From Pediococcus inopinatus (lineage in GTDB: Bacteria; Bacillota; Bacilli; Lactobacillales; Lactobacillaceae), in assembly GCF_002982135.1 (NCBI RefSeq), contig NZ_CP019981.1, positions 434,001 to 498,000 of the forward strand: DNA of 64,000 nucleotides, in the 5' to 3' direction. Position numbers and translations under genes: made by a program. This document shows positions 1 through 7,869 of the stretch, in pieces; position 1 is the stretch's first letter, and each line of letters opens with the position of its first letter. The notes beneath the pieces were generated by a model. It searched no databases and was not told the DNA's origin. It saw only the letters and a list, made by a program, of their open reading frames with translations.

Positions 1-117
1 ACCGTTAGCTGCATGTTGCTGACTAACTGCGTCTTGGACATGAATTTCGGCATGTGGGGCTTGGCTTTTTAAAAAATCTAACATTTCTTCTTTGGTATAT
101 TCATAGAATACTAACAT
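1..117 (-). CDS. Unidentified protein, N-terminal 39 residues only (cut by window edge)
   Basis: An ATG (complement of 115-117) preceded by a good AAGGAGTG ribosome binding site opens a frame that runs off the left edge without a stop. The visible part begins MLVFYEYTKEEMLDF and is hydrophilic, with no signal peptide. The family is not recognisable from this fragment. It is divergent from the NAD(P)-binding protein to its right, so the two share an upstream region of about 180 bases. The reading is convincing as a gene start because of the SD and the codon use. Confidence 0.6.
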   Translation of the reverse strand, partial: MLVFYEYTKEEMLDFLKSQAPHAEIHVQDAVSQQHAANG

Positions 118-238
118 ATTGACACTCCTTCAAAAACTGATTTTGTGCTTGATTGTCAATCACATGATCAGTTTACCTCTTTTTTTAAGTATCAGTTAAC
201 CGTCCACTGGCCGATAACCAGACAACAATGGATATTTC

Positions 239-269
239 TTGACTTGAAGTATACTTCAAGGAGTAGAAT
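239..269 (+). promoter_or_regulatory. MerR-type promoter with 19-bp spacer and perfect palindrome
   Basis: A -35 TTGACT (239-244) and a -10 TAGAAT (264-269) are separated by 19 bp. A perfect 18-bp palindrome CTTGAAGTATACTTCAAG (243-260) fills the spacer. An over-long spacer carrying a dyad is the hallmark of promoters activated by MerR-family proteins, which untwist the DNA. It points at the NAD(P)-binding protein gene (SD AACGGAGG at 281-288). No merR gene adjoins it within the window; the regulator could lie beyond the left edge. Confidence 0.75.
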
Positions 270-295
270 TACTGTAAAAGAACGGAGGCTATTAA

Positions 296-937
296 ATGGC
301 AAAAATTATGATTATTGGTGCTTATGGTAAAATGGCGCAGTTACTGACAGAAAAGCTTTTAAATGAGACAAATGATGAACTAATTTTATTTTTACGAAAT
401 GCACAGCGGTTAAATAAATATGCAGACAATCCACGTGTTGAATTGGTGGATGGCGATGTATTAGATACCGATCAATTAGCTGATGCGATGCAAGAGGCTG
501 AGATTATTTACTCAAACCTGGGCGGAGTTGATTTGGCTGATCAGATTCAAAGCGTGCTTAACGCTATGAAACTAGCGCAAAAAGAACGTTTTGTTTATAT
601 TAGCTCGCTGGGTGCTCATCATGAAGTGCCAGGAAAATATGGCGAATGGAATGAACAAGCCATTGGGGCGTATTTACCCGGTTTTCGAAAAGCGGCGCAG
701 TTAGTGAGTGAGTCAGGCCTTAAATATACTGAAATTCGGCCTGCTTGGTTGACGGATAAAGACGAAGTAGCTTATGAAACAACTCAAGTGGATGAGCCTT
801 TTAAAGGGACGGAAGTTTCACGAAAAAGTGTGGCTGATTTTGCCTTTCAAGTAGTTACCCAACCACAAACACATGTTAATGAAAGTGTCGGCTTAAATAA
901 ACCTGATACGGATGGGGATAAACCTAGTTGGATCTGA
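296..937 (+). CDS. NAD(P)H-binding Rossmann-fold protein (atypical SDR, NmrA-like)
   Basis: A 213-residue cytoplasmic protein. The N terminus MAKIMIIGAYGKMA carries a Rossmann glycine motif after the first beta strand, an acidic second strand region follows, and YISSLGAH near residue 100 is the usual strand-and-serine segment of atypical short-chain dehydrogenases. Length fits the small NAD(P)-binding family often annotated as NAD(P)H-binding oxidoreductase or SDR. The substrate is unknown. It lies 22 bases before an aldo/keto reductase gene and probably forms a redox-stress operon with it, driven by the MerR-type promoter at 239-269. The ATG at 296 has an AACGGAGG ribosome binding site. Confidence 0.8.
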   Translation: MAKIMIIGAYGKMAQLLTEKLLNETNDELILFLRNAQRLNKYADNPRVELVDGDVLDTDQLADAMQEAEIIYSNLGGVDLADQIQSVLNAMKLAQKERFVYISSLGAHHEVPGKYGEWNEQAIGAYLPGFRKAAQLVSESGLKYTEIRPAWLTDKDEVAYETTQVDEPFKGTEVSRKSVADFAFQVVTQPQTHVNESVGLNKPDTDGDKPSWI

Positions 938-959
938 AATTTAGATAGGAGATTTTAAA

Positions 960-1982
960 ATGCCAAATAAAGATATGCAATATACTAAATTAGGAAATAC
1001 GGATATTGAGGTGTCTAAGATTTGTATTGGCGCGATGAGCTTCGGCAAACCGGGCACGATGCACGACTGGTCACTCGATTATGAGGACAGTGAAAAGGTC
1101 ATTAAACATGCTTTGAGTCTGGGGATTAACTTTTTTGATACTGCTAATACTTATTCAAAAGGGACAAGTGAAGAATACTTAGGCCGCGCTTTAAAGTCTG
1201 ATAACGTGCCCCGCGACCAAGTTGTTTTAGCGTCCAAGGTCTATTTTAATCCGGGTCGGCTTTCTAAAGAGGCCATTAATCGTGAAATTGAGGGTTCTTT
1301 AAAACGGCTGGGCACAGATTATCTAGATTTATACATTATTCATCGTTTTGACTATGACACACCAATCGAAGAAACAATGTCGGCTCTAAATGAGTTGGTT
1401 AAATCCGGTAAAGTGCGGGCAATTGGAGCTTCAGCAATGTATGGATATCAATTTCATAATATGCAACAGGTTGCTAAAGACCATGGTTGGGCACAATTTC
1501 AAACCATGGAAAATCACTACAATCTTTTGTATCGTGAAGATGAACGGGAATTAATTCCAATTTGCAAACAAATGGGCGTTTCATTAATGCCGTACAGTCC
1601 ATTGGCAGCCGGACATTTGAGTCATCGACAGTGGCAAGTAAATACATTACGTAGTCAAACTGATCGCGTAGCCATGGGCAAATATGACCGAGCTGAATCA
1701 GAAGATTTGGGAATTGTTGAGCGAGTTGATGAACTAGCTAAGAAGTATAATGTTTCAATGAGCCAAATCGCTCTAGCCTGGCAGTGGGCAAAAGGTGTCA
1801 TGGCACCAATCGTGGGTTCAACCAAGGTTAGTCATTTGGATGAGGCTGTTGAAGCGTTGAGTGTGAAACTCACAGATGAAGATGTGCATTACCTGGAAGA
1901 ATTGTATGTGCCACATGAAATTGTGGGGGCGATTAGTCATAACCCAGCTCAGGGAACAGTATTAATTGATGAGAAGAAATAA
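960..1982 (+). CDS. Aldo/keto reductase
   Basis: A 340-residue NADPH-dependent carbonyl reductase of the aldo/keto reductase superfamily, in the YajO/Tas-like branch with (alpha/beta)8 barrel. The catalytic tetrad can be placed: Asp60 and Tyr65 (FFDTANTYSKG), Lys93 (LASKVYF) and His128 (YIIHRFD). The C-terminal cofactor-binding segment contains APIVGSTK. It follows the NAD(P)-binding protein with a 22-base gap and an SD (TAGGAGATTTTAAA), so it is likely co-transcribed under the MerR-type promoter. A terminator follows. The natural substrate cannot be read from the sequence; aldehyde detoxification is an inference from the regulatory context. Confidence 0.9.
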   Translation: MPNKDMQYTKLGNTDIEVSKICIGAMSFGKPGTMHDWSLDYEDSEKVIKHALSLGINFFDTANTYSKGTSEEYLGRALKSDNVPRDQVVLASKVYFNPGRLSKEAINREIEGSLKRLGTDYLDLYIIHRFDYDTPIEETMSALNELVKSGKVRAIGASAMYGYQFHNMQQVAKDHGWAQFQTMENHYNLLYREDERELIPICKQMGVSLMPYSPLAAGHLSHRQWQVNTLRSQTDRVAMGKYDRAESEDLGIVERVDELAKKYNVSMSQIALAWQWAKGVMAPIVGSTKVSHLDEAVEALSVKLTDEDVHYLEELYVPHEIVGAISHNPAQGTVLIDEKK

Positions 1983-2019
1983 AGTAAAGATTAATCTTAA
2001 ACAGATAATATAGTTTCCC

Positions 2020-2050
2020 AAAGGCTTTCTTAATTGAAAAGCCTTTTTTT
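2020..2050 (+). terminator. Rho-independent terminator after the aldo/keto reductase
   Basis: AAAGGCTTT (2020-2028) pairs with AAAGCCTTT (2038-2046) round a 9-base loop and is followed by a T run. Confidence 0.85.
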
Positions 2051-2191
2051 GTAGAAATGAAGGCGAAATTTTGACGCCGGAGAGAAACTAGTTAAGATTT
2101 GAATTTGATTAAAGAGAGATTATATTTTACTATATAAATATTGTTCTAATGAGCAGCTTATTCAAAAACTTGATTTCTGGGAGATAAACAG

Positions 2192-3589
2192 ATGAAACAG
2201 AAGACAAAACAAGCGCCAGAACTACAACGGTCCATGACAGCTGGTCAAATGGAAATGATCTCCTTAGGAGGCGCAATCGGGGTTGGACTGTTTATGGGCT
2301 CAGCTTCAACCATTAAATGGACTGGTCCGTCTGTACTTTTGGCTTACATGTTTGTAGGCCTAATTTTGTATATTGTCATGCGGGCCCTGGGCGAAATGAT
2401 TTATATTAATCCTGGAACGGGCTCATTTGCCGATTATGCGACAGAATACGTTCATCCAATTGCCGGATATCTTGCTAAATGGGCCAATGTTTTTGAATAC
2501 ATAGTGGTTGGGATGTCGGAAGTTGTGGCAGCAACTGAGTATCTCAAATATTGGTGGCCTCATATCAATCCCTTTTTGGCCGGGATATTCATTATTTTAT
2601 TCTTGGTTTTGGCTAATTTAGCCAGTGCCAAAGCTTACGGATCACTGGAATTTTGGTTTGCGATGATCAAAGTAATTACCATTATTATGATGATTCTTTT
2701 AGGATTCATGATCATTTTCTTTGGATTCGGTAATGGTGGGCATCCAATTGGATTTAGTAATCTGTGGAGTCATGGTGGTTTCTTCACTGGCGGTTTCAAA
2801 GGCTTCTTCTTCTCAATGTCAATTATTGTAGGCTCTTATCAAGGTATTGAATTGCTGGGGATTTCGGCAGGGGAGGTTGCTAATCCACAAGTAGCAATTG
2901 TGAAATCAGTCAAATCAGTACTATGGCGAATTCTAATTTTTTACGTCGGCGCAATTTTTGTGATCGTGACGATTTATCCGTGGAACGAGCTTAGTTCTGT
3001 TGGTTCCCCGTTTGTTTCGACATTTGCCAAGGTGGGGATCACTTCGGCCGCGTCAGTTATAAATTTTGTTGTTTTAACGGCGGCTTTATCAGGAGCTAAT
3101 TCTGGAATTTATTCGTCTAGTCGGATGCTCTTTAAACTGGCTCATGAAGGGGATGCACCAGGATTTTTCGGAAAATTATCTAAGCAAATTGTTCCCAACA
3201 TGGCCATTCTGGGGATTTCGGGTGGAATTTTAATTGGGTTTATCATCGACACGGTGGCTTCAATTTATAGTAAGTCGACTTCAAATCTCTTTGTGGTCGT
3301 CTTTAGTTCTTCTGTGCTACCGGGAATGGTACCTTGGTTCGTGATTCTTTTAGCAGAACTTCGCTTTCGAAAAAACAATTCTAAATTAATGACCACACAT
3401 CCGTTTAAATTACCTTTCTATCCGTATTCAAATTACTTCGCATTGGTGATGCTGGCGGTCATTGTGGCTTTCATGTTCGTTAACCCAGATACACGGGTTT
3501 CAGTAATCGTGGGGGCACTTGTCTTGATTGTGGCCACGTTGGTTTATTTGATTCGTCATTGGCATCAAAGCGATATTTTAGATAGTTAA
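2192..3589 (+). CDS. Amino acid permease, APC superfamily
   Basis: A 465-residue integral membrane protein with about 12 hydrophobic segments, of the AAT family within the APC superfamily. The first transmembrane helix has the family's glycine-rich unwound region (ISLGGAIGVGLFMGS), and YQGIELLGISAGE in the middle matches the conserved helix-6 region. It imports an amino acid with protons; the sequence resembles YifK/GabP/AnsP-type carriers and the substrate cannot be fixed. The gene stands alone, 209 bases after the previous gene and 128 before ackA, with SD GGGAGAT. No strong terminator is obvious behind it, so read-through to ackA is possible. Confidence 0.88.
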   Translation: MKQKTKQAPELQRSMTAGQMEMISLGGAIGVGLFMGSASTIKWTGPSVLLAYMFVGLILYIVMRALGEMIYINPGTGSFADYATEYVHPIAGYLAKWANVFEYIVVGMSEVVAATEYLKYWWPHINPFLAGIFIILFLVLANLASAKAYGSLEFWFAMIKVITIIMMILLGFMIIFFGFGNGGHPIGFSNLWSHGGFFTGGFKGFFFSMSIIVGSYQGIELLGISAGEVANPQVAIVKSVKSVLWRILIFYVGAIFVIVTIYPWNELSSVGSPFVSTFAKVGITSAASVINFVVLTAALSGANSGIYSSSRMLFKLAHEGDAPGFFGKLSKQIVPNMAILGISGGILIGFIIDTVASIYSKSTSNLFVVVFSSSVLPGMVPWFVILLAELRFRKNNSKLMTTHPFKLPFYPYSNYFALVMLAVIVAFMFVNPDTRVSVIVGALVLIVATLVYLIRHWHQSDILDS

Positions 3590-3624
3590 AACGGCCCCGC
3601 TTGTGTCAAACTGGGCAAAAAATC

Positions 3625-3717
3625 TCCGTAATCAGAAACTTGTGAGCCAACTTCGTGATTATTCTTGGCAACTAGCCTAATATACAGGTAAATATGTAGA
3701 TTACGGAAGGTGAAGAC
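3625..3717 (+). promoter_or_regulatory. Promoter and inverted repeat overlapping the ackA ribosome binding site
   Basis: TCCGTAATC (3625-3633) is exactly complementary to GATTACGGA (3699-3707). The right copy overlaps the SD (GGAAGGTG, 3705-3712) of the GTG-started acetate kinase. Between them lie a smaller inverted repeat GCCAA/TTGGC (3646-3650, 3665-3669) and a plausible promoter, TTGGCA (3665-3670), 18 bp, TAAATA (3689-3694). If transcription starts upstream, the long-range stem could hide the SD; if it starts at this promoter, the repeats would instead be DNA-level operator halves. Confidence 0.45.
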
Positions 3718-4905
3718 GTGGCCAAAATTTTATCGGTAAACTTAGGTAGTTCGACACTTAAATGGCGTTTGTTTGAAATGCCTGAAGAACAACAAATTGC
3801 TTCTGGACTGGTCGATTTTTTGGATAATACCAAGGCTAAAATTACGGTTAAATTTGGTGATCAGAAAAAAACGCGTAATTTTGACGAAAAGTTGGATCTC
3901 AAACAGGCCATTAGAGTTTTAATGGAAGAATTAAAATCCTTGAAATTAGTTACGCAATTACATGAAATCGTCGGTGTTGGGCATCGTGTGGTTGCCGGTG
4001 GTGAAGTGTACAAAGAGTCTGTCGTGATTACCAAGGACGTTTTACAACAGATTGATGATTTAGATATCTTCGCGCCGTTACATAATCATCTGGAAGTAGG
4101 CGGGATTGAGCTTTTTCGCCAGTTGATGCCTTGGACTACACAGGTGGCGGTGTTTGATACCGCGTTTCATCATACGATGCCAGCTGAAAATTATTTGTAT
4201 GGCATCCCCTACGATTACTACAAAAAGTACGGCGCCAGAAAGTATGGCGCTCATGGGACCAGTGTCCGATACGTCTCGAAGCGGGCAGCTAAACTTTTGA
4301 ATAAACCGTTAACTGATTTACGTTTGATTGTGATGCATTTGGGAGCTGGTTCGAGTGTGACGGCAGTTAATAAGGGGAAATCACTCGATACTTCGATGGG
4401 ATTTACGCCACTGGATGGCCTGATGATGAATACGCGCAGTGGGCAAATTGACGCATCGTTAGTACCATATCTGACTAAAAAATTAGGTCTTAAGGATTCA
4501 GCAGAAATGATCACTATTTTAAATAGTAAATCCGGATTGTTAGGTGTTTCTGGGATTTCCGATGATCAACGTGAATTAAAAAAGGTGGCAAAGACCCAGC
4601 CGCGAGCACAGTTGGCTTTGGACATGTTTGCAAATCGCGTCATTAAGTTTGTTGGAAGCTATATTGCCTTGATGGATGGAGTTGACGCGTTGATTTTTAC
4701 CGGCGGTGTCGGTGAAAACAGTTTTGAAATGCGAAGCCAAATTATGACCTCTTTTGATTATGTAGGAGCCACAATTGATGCCACTAAAAATAAAGTAGCT
4801 GGCAAAGAAATTGATATTAGCGAGGCAGATGCAAAAGTTAAGACATTAGTGATTCCGACTAACGAAGAATTGATGATCGCCCGTGATGTGTATGCCCGAT
4901 TGTAG
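3718..4905 (+). CDS. ackA: Acetate kinase
   Basis: A 395-residue enzyme, the usual length, that interconverts acetyl phosphate plus ADP and acetate plus ATP, the ATP-yielding end of heterolactic and mixed-acid metabolism. ASKHA-fold motifs are all present: the N-terminal phosphate-binding segment with Asn8 and GSSTLKW, GHRVVAGG with the substrate Arg, FDTAFHHTMP with the catalytic Asp, RKYGAHGTSVRY, DTSMGFTPLDGLMMNTRSG with the second Arg, FTGGVGEN and C-terminal PTNEELMIA. The start is GTG with SD GGAAGGTG. No phosphotransacetylase gene adjoins it. It is monocistronic, bounded by a strong terminator and by an unusual inverted-repeat leader. Confidence 0.96.
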   Translation: MAKILSVNLGSSTLKWRLFEMPEEQQIASGLVDFLDNTKAKITVKFGDQKKTRNFDEKLDLKQAIRVLMEELKSLKLVTQLHEIVGVGHRVVAGGEVYKESVVITKDVLQQIDDLDIFAPLHNHLEVGGIELFRQLMPWTTQVAVFDTAFHHTMPAENYLYGIPYDYYKKYGARKYGAHGTSVRYVSKRAAKLLNKPLTDLRLIVMHLGAGSSVTAVNKGKSLDTSMGFTPLDGLMMNTRSGQIDASLVPYLTKKLGLKDSAEMITILNSKSGLLGVSGISDDQRELKKVAKTQPRAQLALDMFANRVIKFVGSYIALMDGVDALIFTGGVGENSFEMRSQIMTSFDYVGATIDATKNKVAGKEIDISEADAKVKTLVIPTNEELMIARDVYARL

Positions 4906-4908
4906 ATT

Positions 4909-4957
4909 AATAGCCTCCAGAACCGATAAAACTTGGTTCTGGAGGCTATTTTGTGTT
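4909..4957. terminator. Bidirectional terminator between ackA and the lysR-type gene
   Basis: A perfect 16-bp stem, AATAGCCTCCAGAACC (4909-4924) with its complement at 4935-4950, and a T-rich tract on the + side. It sits between two convergent genes and can serve both. Confidence 0.92.
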
Positions 4958-5833
4958 TTACACAGGCCAAATTTGTTGAATCTGGCTAATGATGGGCTCA
5001 ACCCGCTGCTTTTGTTTTTTTAAATAGTTAAAATAAATTTTCATATGGGCATTCTGGTCACTTATCGGAATGCGGATTCGATTATCGTCATTGTCAAATT
5101 GTTCAAAAAAGGTGGCATCTGTTCTGGAGAGTTTTGTACTGAAATAAGGAAAATCCGAATACTTTGTGATTTCAGCAAACGCATCCCGCTGAGCTTGATA
5201 AAGAAACTTTGCGTCAGGGATCTCTTGTTGGATAATTTGTCGCCAAGGACCAATGTCGTCTAATACAATAAAGCTCAAACCTTTTAGTTCTGAAAAACTA
5301 ACGGAAGATTGATTGGCATGATACATAAATTTATCTAAATTAACCGCCAGGATTTCGGTTCCTAAGTATTGAGAGCCAATATCAGAGGTTGAAAGTGCTT
5401 TGTTGGAAATTATGCCAGTGTAAGTATTTGTTGAAAGTAACGATTCTGTGTGTGCCGGGGAAGTAAGGGTAGTCGCAATTTGAAAATTTTGGGCTGGTTG
5501 TTTTAAAGAATTTCTAAGTAAAATCAGTGGTCCCGGAAGGACAGAACCAATTTGAATGGTACGTTGACTTTGGTCAAAGTTTTGAACCTTGTCAATTAAC
5601 TGTTGGTTGGCCAGCATTAAGGCGACTGCTTCTTGAGCCGCAAGCTTGCCGGTTTCAGTTAAGGCGATTCGATTAGGTTGGCGATCAAATAACTGTACAC
5701 CAAATTCGTCTTCCAATTTTTGCATACCCCGGGTCACAGTGGGTTGGGTGACATTCAGCTGTTCTGCCGTTTTAGCAAGCGTGCCCGCCTTAGAAAAAAC
5801 GGCTAATTCTTCTAATAAATAGATTTCAATCAC
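4958..5833 (-). CDS. LysR-family transcriptional regulator
   Basis: A 291-residue protein. Residues about 1-60 form the winged helix-turn-helix (AKTAEQLNVTQPTVTRGMQKLE, split here as AEQLNVTQPTVTR and GMQKLEDEFG), and the rest is the two-lobe effector domain of LysR proteins. The GTG at 5833 is chosen because the AAGAGGTG ribosome binding site stands six bases before it; the GTG nine bases further upstream overlaps that SD. It is divergent from two tandem aldo/keto reductase genes, the classic LysR arrangement, so it probably controls them and itself. The effector is unknown. Confidence 0.88.
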   Translation of the reverse strand: MIEIYLLEELAVFSKAGTLAKTAEQLNVTQPTVTRGMQKLEDEFGVQLFDRQPNRIALTETGKLAAQEAVALMLANQQLIDKVQNFDQSQRTIQIGSVLPGPLILLRNSLKQPAQNFQIATTLTSPAHTESLLSTNTYTGIISNKALSTSDIGSQYLGTEILAVNLDKFMYHANQSSVSFSELKGLSFIVLDDIGPWRQIIQQEIPDAKFLYQAQRDAFAEITKYSDFPYFSTKLSRTDATFFEQFDNDDNRIRIPISDQNAHMKIYFNYLKKQKQRVEPIISQIQQIWPV

Positions 5834-5847
5834 AATATTCACCTCTT

Positions 5848-5868
5848 AGTATACGTTATCTGTATGCT
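5848..5868. promoter_or_regulatory. Candidate LysR box (T-N11-A) in the divergent promoter region
   Basis: ATAC (5851-5854), seven bases, GTAT (5862-5865) gives the T-N11-A interrupted dyad typical of LysR regulators, extended to AGTATAC-N7-GTATGCT with one mismatch. It lies just upstream of the lysR-type start and between it and the divergent aldo/keto reductase operon. Confidence 0.5.
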
Positions 5869-5963
5869 AGCATGATTAACTAGTAATTTTCAAGTCACAG
5901 GATTGCGGTTATCATAAGGATGTTGAATAAAGTTAGGTTTGAAAATAGAAAGGATGTTTTAAA

Positions 5964-6830
5964 ATGACAAAAGTACCAACAATTAAATTAAATAACGGTG
6001 TCGAGATGCCCCAATTAGGGTTTGGTGTTTTCCAAGTACCAGATTTAAGCCAAGCGGAAGATGCCGTCACAAATGCATTGGAATCTGGGTACCGATTAAT
6101 TGATACTGCCACTGCTTATCAAAATGAAGAGGCAGTTGGCCGAGCCATCAAAAAAAGTGACGTTAAACGAGAAGATATCTTTGTTACTTCTAAATTATGG
6201 GTTTCTGATTTCACCTACGATCGGGCAAAAAAGGGTATTGATGCTTCATTACAAAAATTAGGTCTGGATTATATGGATTTGTATCTGCTTCACCAACCAT
6301 ATGGTGATGTGATGGGTGCTTGGCGAGCAATGGAAGAAGCTTATAAGGCTGGAAAAATCCGTGCTATCGGCGTTTCTAATTTCTATGCCGATCAATTAAA
6401 AAACTTGGAATTAACCATGCCTGTTAAACCCGTGGTTAACCAAATTGAAGTTAATCCATGGTATCAACAGACCAATGAAGTTAAGTTTGCCCAAAGTGAA
6501 GATATTCGTGTGGAAGCATGGGCACCATTTGCAGAAGGTAAGCATGACATTTTCACAAATGAAACTATCGCTAAGATTGCGCAAAAGTACGGAAAAGCAA
6601 ATGGTCAGGTGATCTTGCGGTGGCTCTTACAACGTGGTATTACCGTCATTCCAAAATCTGTGCATCGTAACCGCATGGAAGAAAACTTGAATGTGTTTGA
6701 TTTCGAATTAACTGACGCAGAGATGCAGACGATGGCTTCTCTTGATAAGAATGAAAGTCAATTCTTTGATCATCGTGATCCAGTGACAATTGAACAAATC
6801 TTTGGCTCTAGCTTGAAACAATTACAGTAA
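5964..6830 (+). CDS. Aldo/keto reductase (2,5-diketogluconate reductase-like, AKR5 type)
   Basis: A 288-residue cytoplasmic NADPH-dependent reductase. The complete catalytic tetrad is visible: Asp47 and Tyr52 (LIDTATAY), Lys77 (VTSKLW) and His110 (YLLHQPYG). GVSNFYADQL and the C-terminal IPKSVHRNRMEEN cofactor segment agree with the AKR5 group of prokaryotic ketone and aldehyde reductases. SD AGAAAGGATG precedes the ATG. It is the first gene of a two-gene run with a close paralogue, opposite a LysR regulator. The substrate is unknown; the pair arose by tandem duplication. Confidence 0.92.
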   Translation: MTKVPTIKLNNGVEMPQLGFGVFQVPDLSQAEDAVTNALESGYRLIDTATAYQNEEAVGRAIKKSDVKREDIFVTSKLWVSDFTYDRAKKGIDASLQKLGLDYMDLYLLHQPYGDVMGAWRAMEEAYKAGKIRAIGVSNFYADQLKNLELTMPVKPVVNQIEVNPWYQQTNEVKFAQSEDIRVEAWAPFAEGKHDIFTNETIAKIAQKYGKANGQVILRWLLQRGITVIPKSVHRNRMEENLNVFDFELTDAEMQTMASLDKNESQFFDHRDPVTIEQIFGSSLKQLQ

Positions 6831-6856
6831 GCTCACGTAGAAGGGTGAATGATAAC

Positions 6857-7720
6857 ATGACAGCACCAAAAATTAAGTTAAATGATGGAAACAAAATCCC
6901 AGCAATTGGATTTGGAACGTTTCAAATCCCCAGTGATGGGTCGACGTATAAAGCGGTTAGTGAGGCTTTGAAGGTTGGCTATCGTCATATTGATACTGCT
7001 GTAGCTTACTTTAATGAAGCCGAAGTTGGCAAAGCAGTAAAAGATAGTGGCATTGCCCGGGACCAAATCTGGGTTACCAGCAAACTTTGGTTACAAGACT
7101 TTGGCTATGAACCAGCGAAAAAGGCCATTGATCACTCATTGAAGAAACTCGGACTTGATTACATTGATTTGTATCTAATTCATCAACCATATGGGGATGT
7201 TCTTGGCGCTTGGCAAGCAATGGAAGAAGCCAAACGGGATGGAAAAATCAAATCCATTGGCGTTTCTAACATGAGTCCAAAAATTTGGAATCAGGTTGTG
7301 CCCCAGTTTGCCACTTTACCTTCTGTAAACCAGGTAGAGTTTAACCCATATTTCCAACAAAAAGAATTGCGAAAAATTTTGGATGTTGCCAATGTGAAAA
7401 TTGAAGCTTGGGCGCCACTGGGTCAAGGAAATCATGATCTATTGAACGAACCAGTTATTACTAAGTTAGCCGAAAAATATGGCAAAAATGCAGGTCAAAT
7501 AATTCTTCGTTTTGAAAATCAAGAAGGAATTATTGTCTTTCCTAAATCAGTCCATGTTGAACGAATCAAGAGTAACCTGGATATTTTTGATTTCGAATTA
7601 ACGGATGCCGAATTGGCAGAGATTCGAGGATTAGATAAAGGTAAAGGCAATCACGATCCAGACGCACCTGGTCTGGGGGAACGCTTGTTATCAGCATTTG
7701 ACGTGCATGCTAACGGTTAA
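6857..7720 (+). CDS. Aldo/keto reductase, tandem paralogue
   Basis: A 287-residue paralogue of the preceding gene with the same fold and tetrad: Asp46 and Tyr51 (HIDTAVAY), Lys76 (VTSKLW) and His109 (YLIHQPYG). IRRFENQEG in place of the usual W-x-LQRG and a longer acidic C terminus suggest a shifted specificity. The ATG at 6857 is preferred over the in-frame GTG at 6845 because the SD GAAGGGTG covers that GTG and sits correctly for the ATG. The gap to the upstream gene is short, so the two form one operon, closed by a terminator. Confidence 0.9.
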   Translation: MTAPKIKLNDGNKIPAIGFGTFQIPSDGSTYKAVSEALKVGYRHIDTAVAYFNEAEVGKAVKDSGIARDQIWVTSKLWLQDFGYEPAKKAIDHSLKKLGLDYIDLYLIHQPYGDVLGAWQAMEEAKRDGKIKSIGVSNMSPKIWNQVVPQFATLPSVNQVEFNPYFQQKELRKILDVANVKIEAWAPLGQGNHDLLNEPVITKLAEKYGKNAGQIILRFENQEGIIVFPKSVHVERIKSNLDIFDFELTDAELAEIRGLDKGKGNHDPDAPGLGERLLSAFDVHANG

Positions 7721-7734
7721 AATGAATCTATCAC

Positions 7735-7777
7735 AAAAACTGTCTTCTTCTGTGTGAAAGCGGAGACAGTTTTTTTG
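7735..7777 (+). terminator. Rho-independent terminator after the tandem aldo/keto reductases
   Basis: AAAAACTGTCT (7735-7745) pairs with AGACAGTTTTT (7764-7774), followed by further T. Confidence 0.85.
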
Positions 7778-7821
7778 TGCTATAATTTTATCGGGTATTA
7801 TATAGCCAAATGAAGAGGAGG

Positions 7822-7869
7822 ATGAATGATCTAACCACGTGGAGAGCGCGATCATTCAAATGGAAATGA
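7822..7869 (+). CDS. 15-codon leader ORF coupled to the lipoprotein gene
   Basis: A strong SD (GAAGAGGAGG, just upstream) precedes ATG at 7822, which opens a frame encoding MNDLTTWRARSFKWK and ends in TGA at 7867-7869. The stop overlaps the lipoprotein start ATG (7866-7868) as ATGA, the classic signature of translational coupling. The lipoprotein ATG has only a poor SD of its own. The peptide is basic with two Trp and two Arg. Whether the peptide has a role or only positions ribosomes is unknown; expression is inferred, not shown. Confidence 0.5.
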   Translation: MNDLTTWRARSFKWK

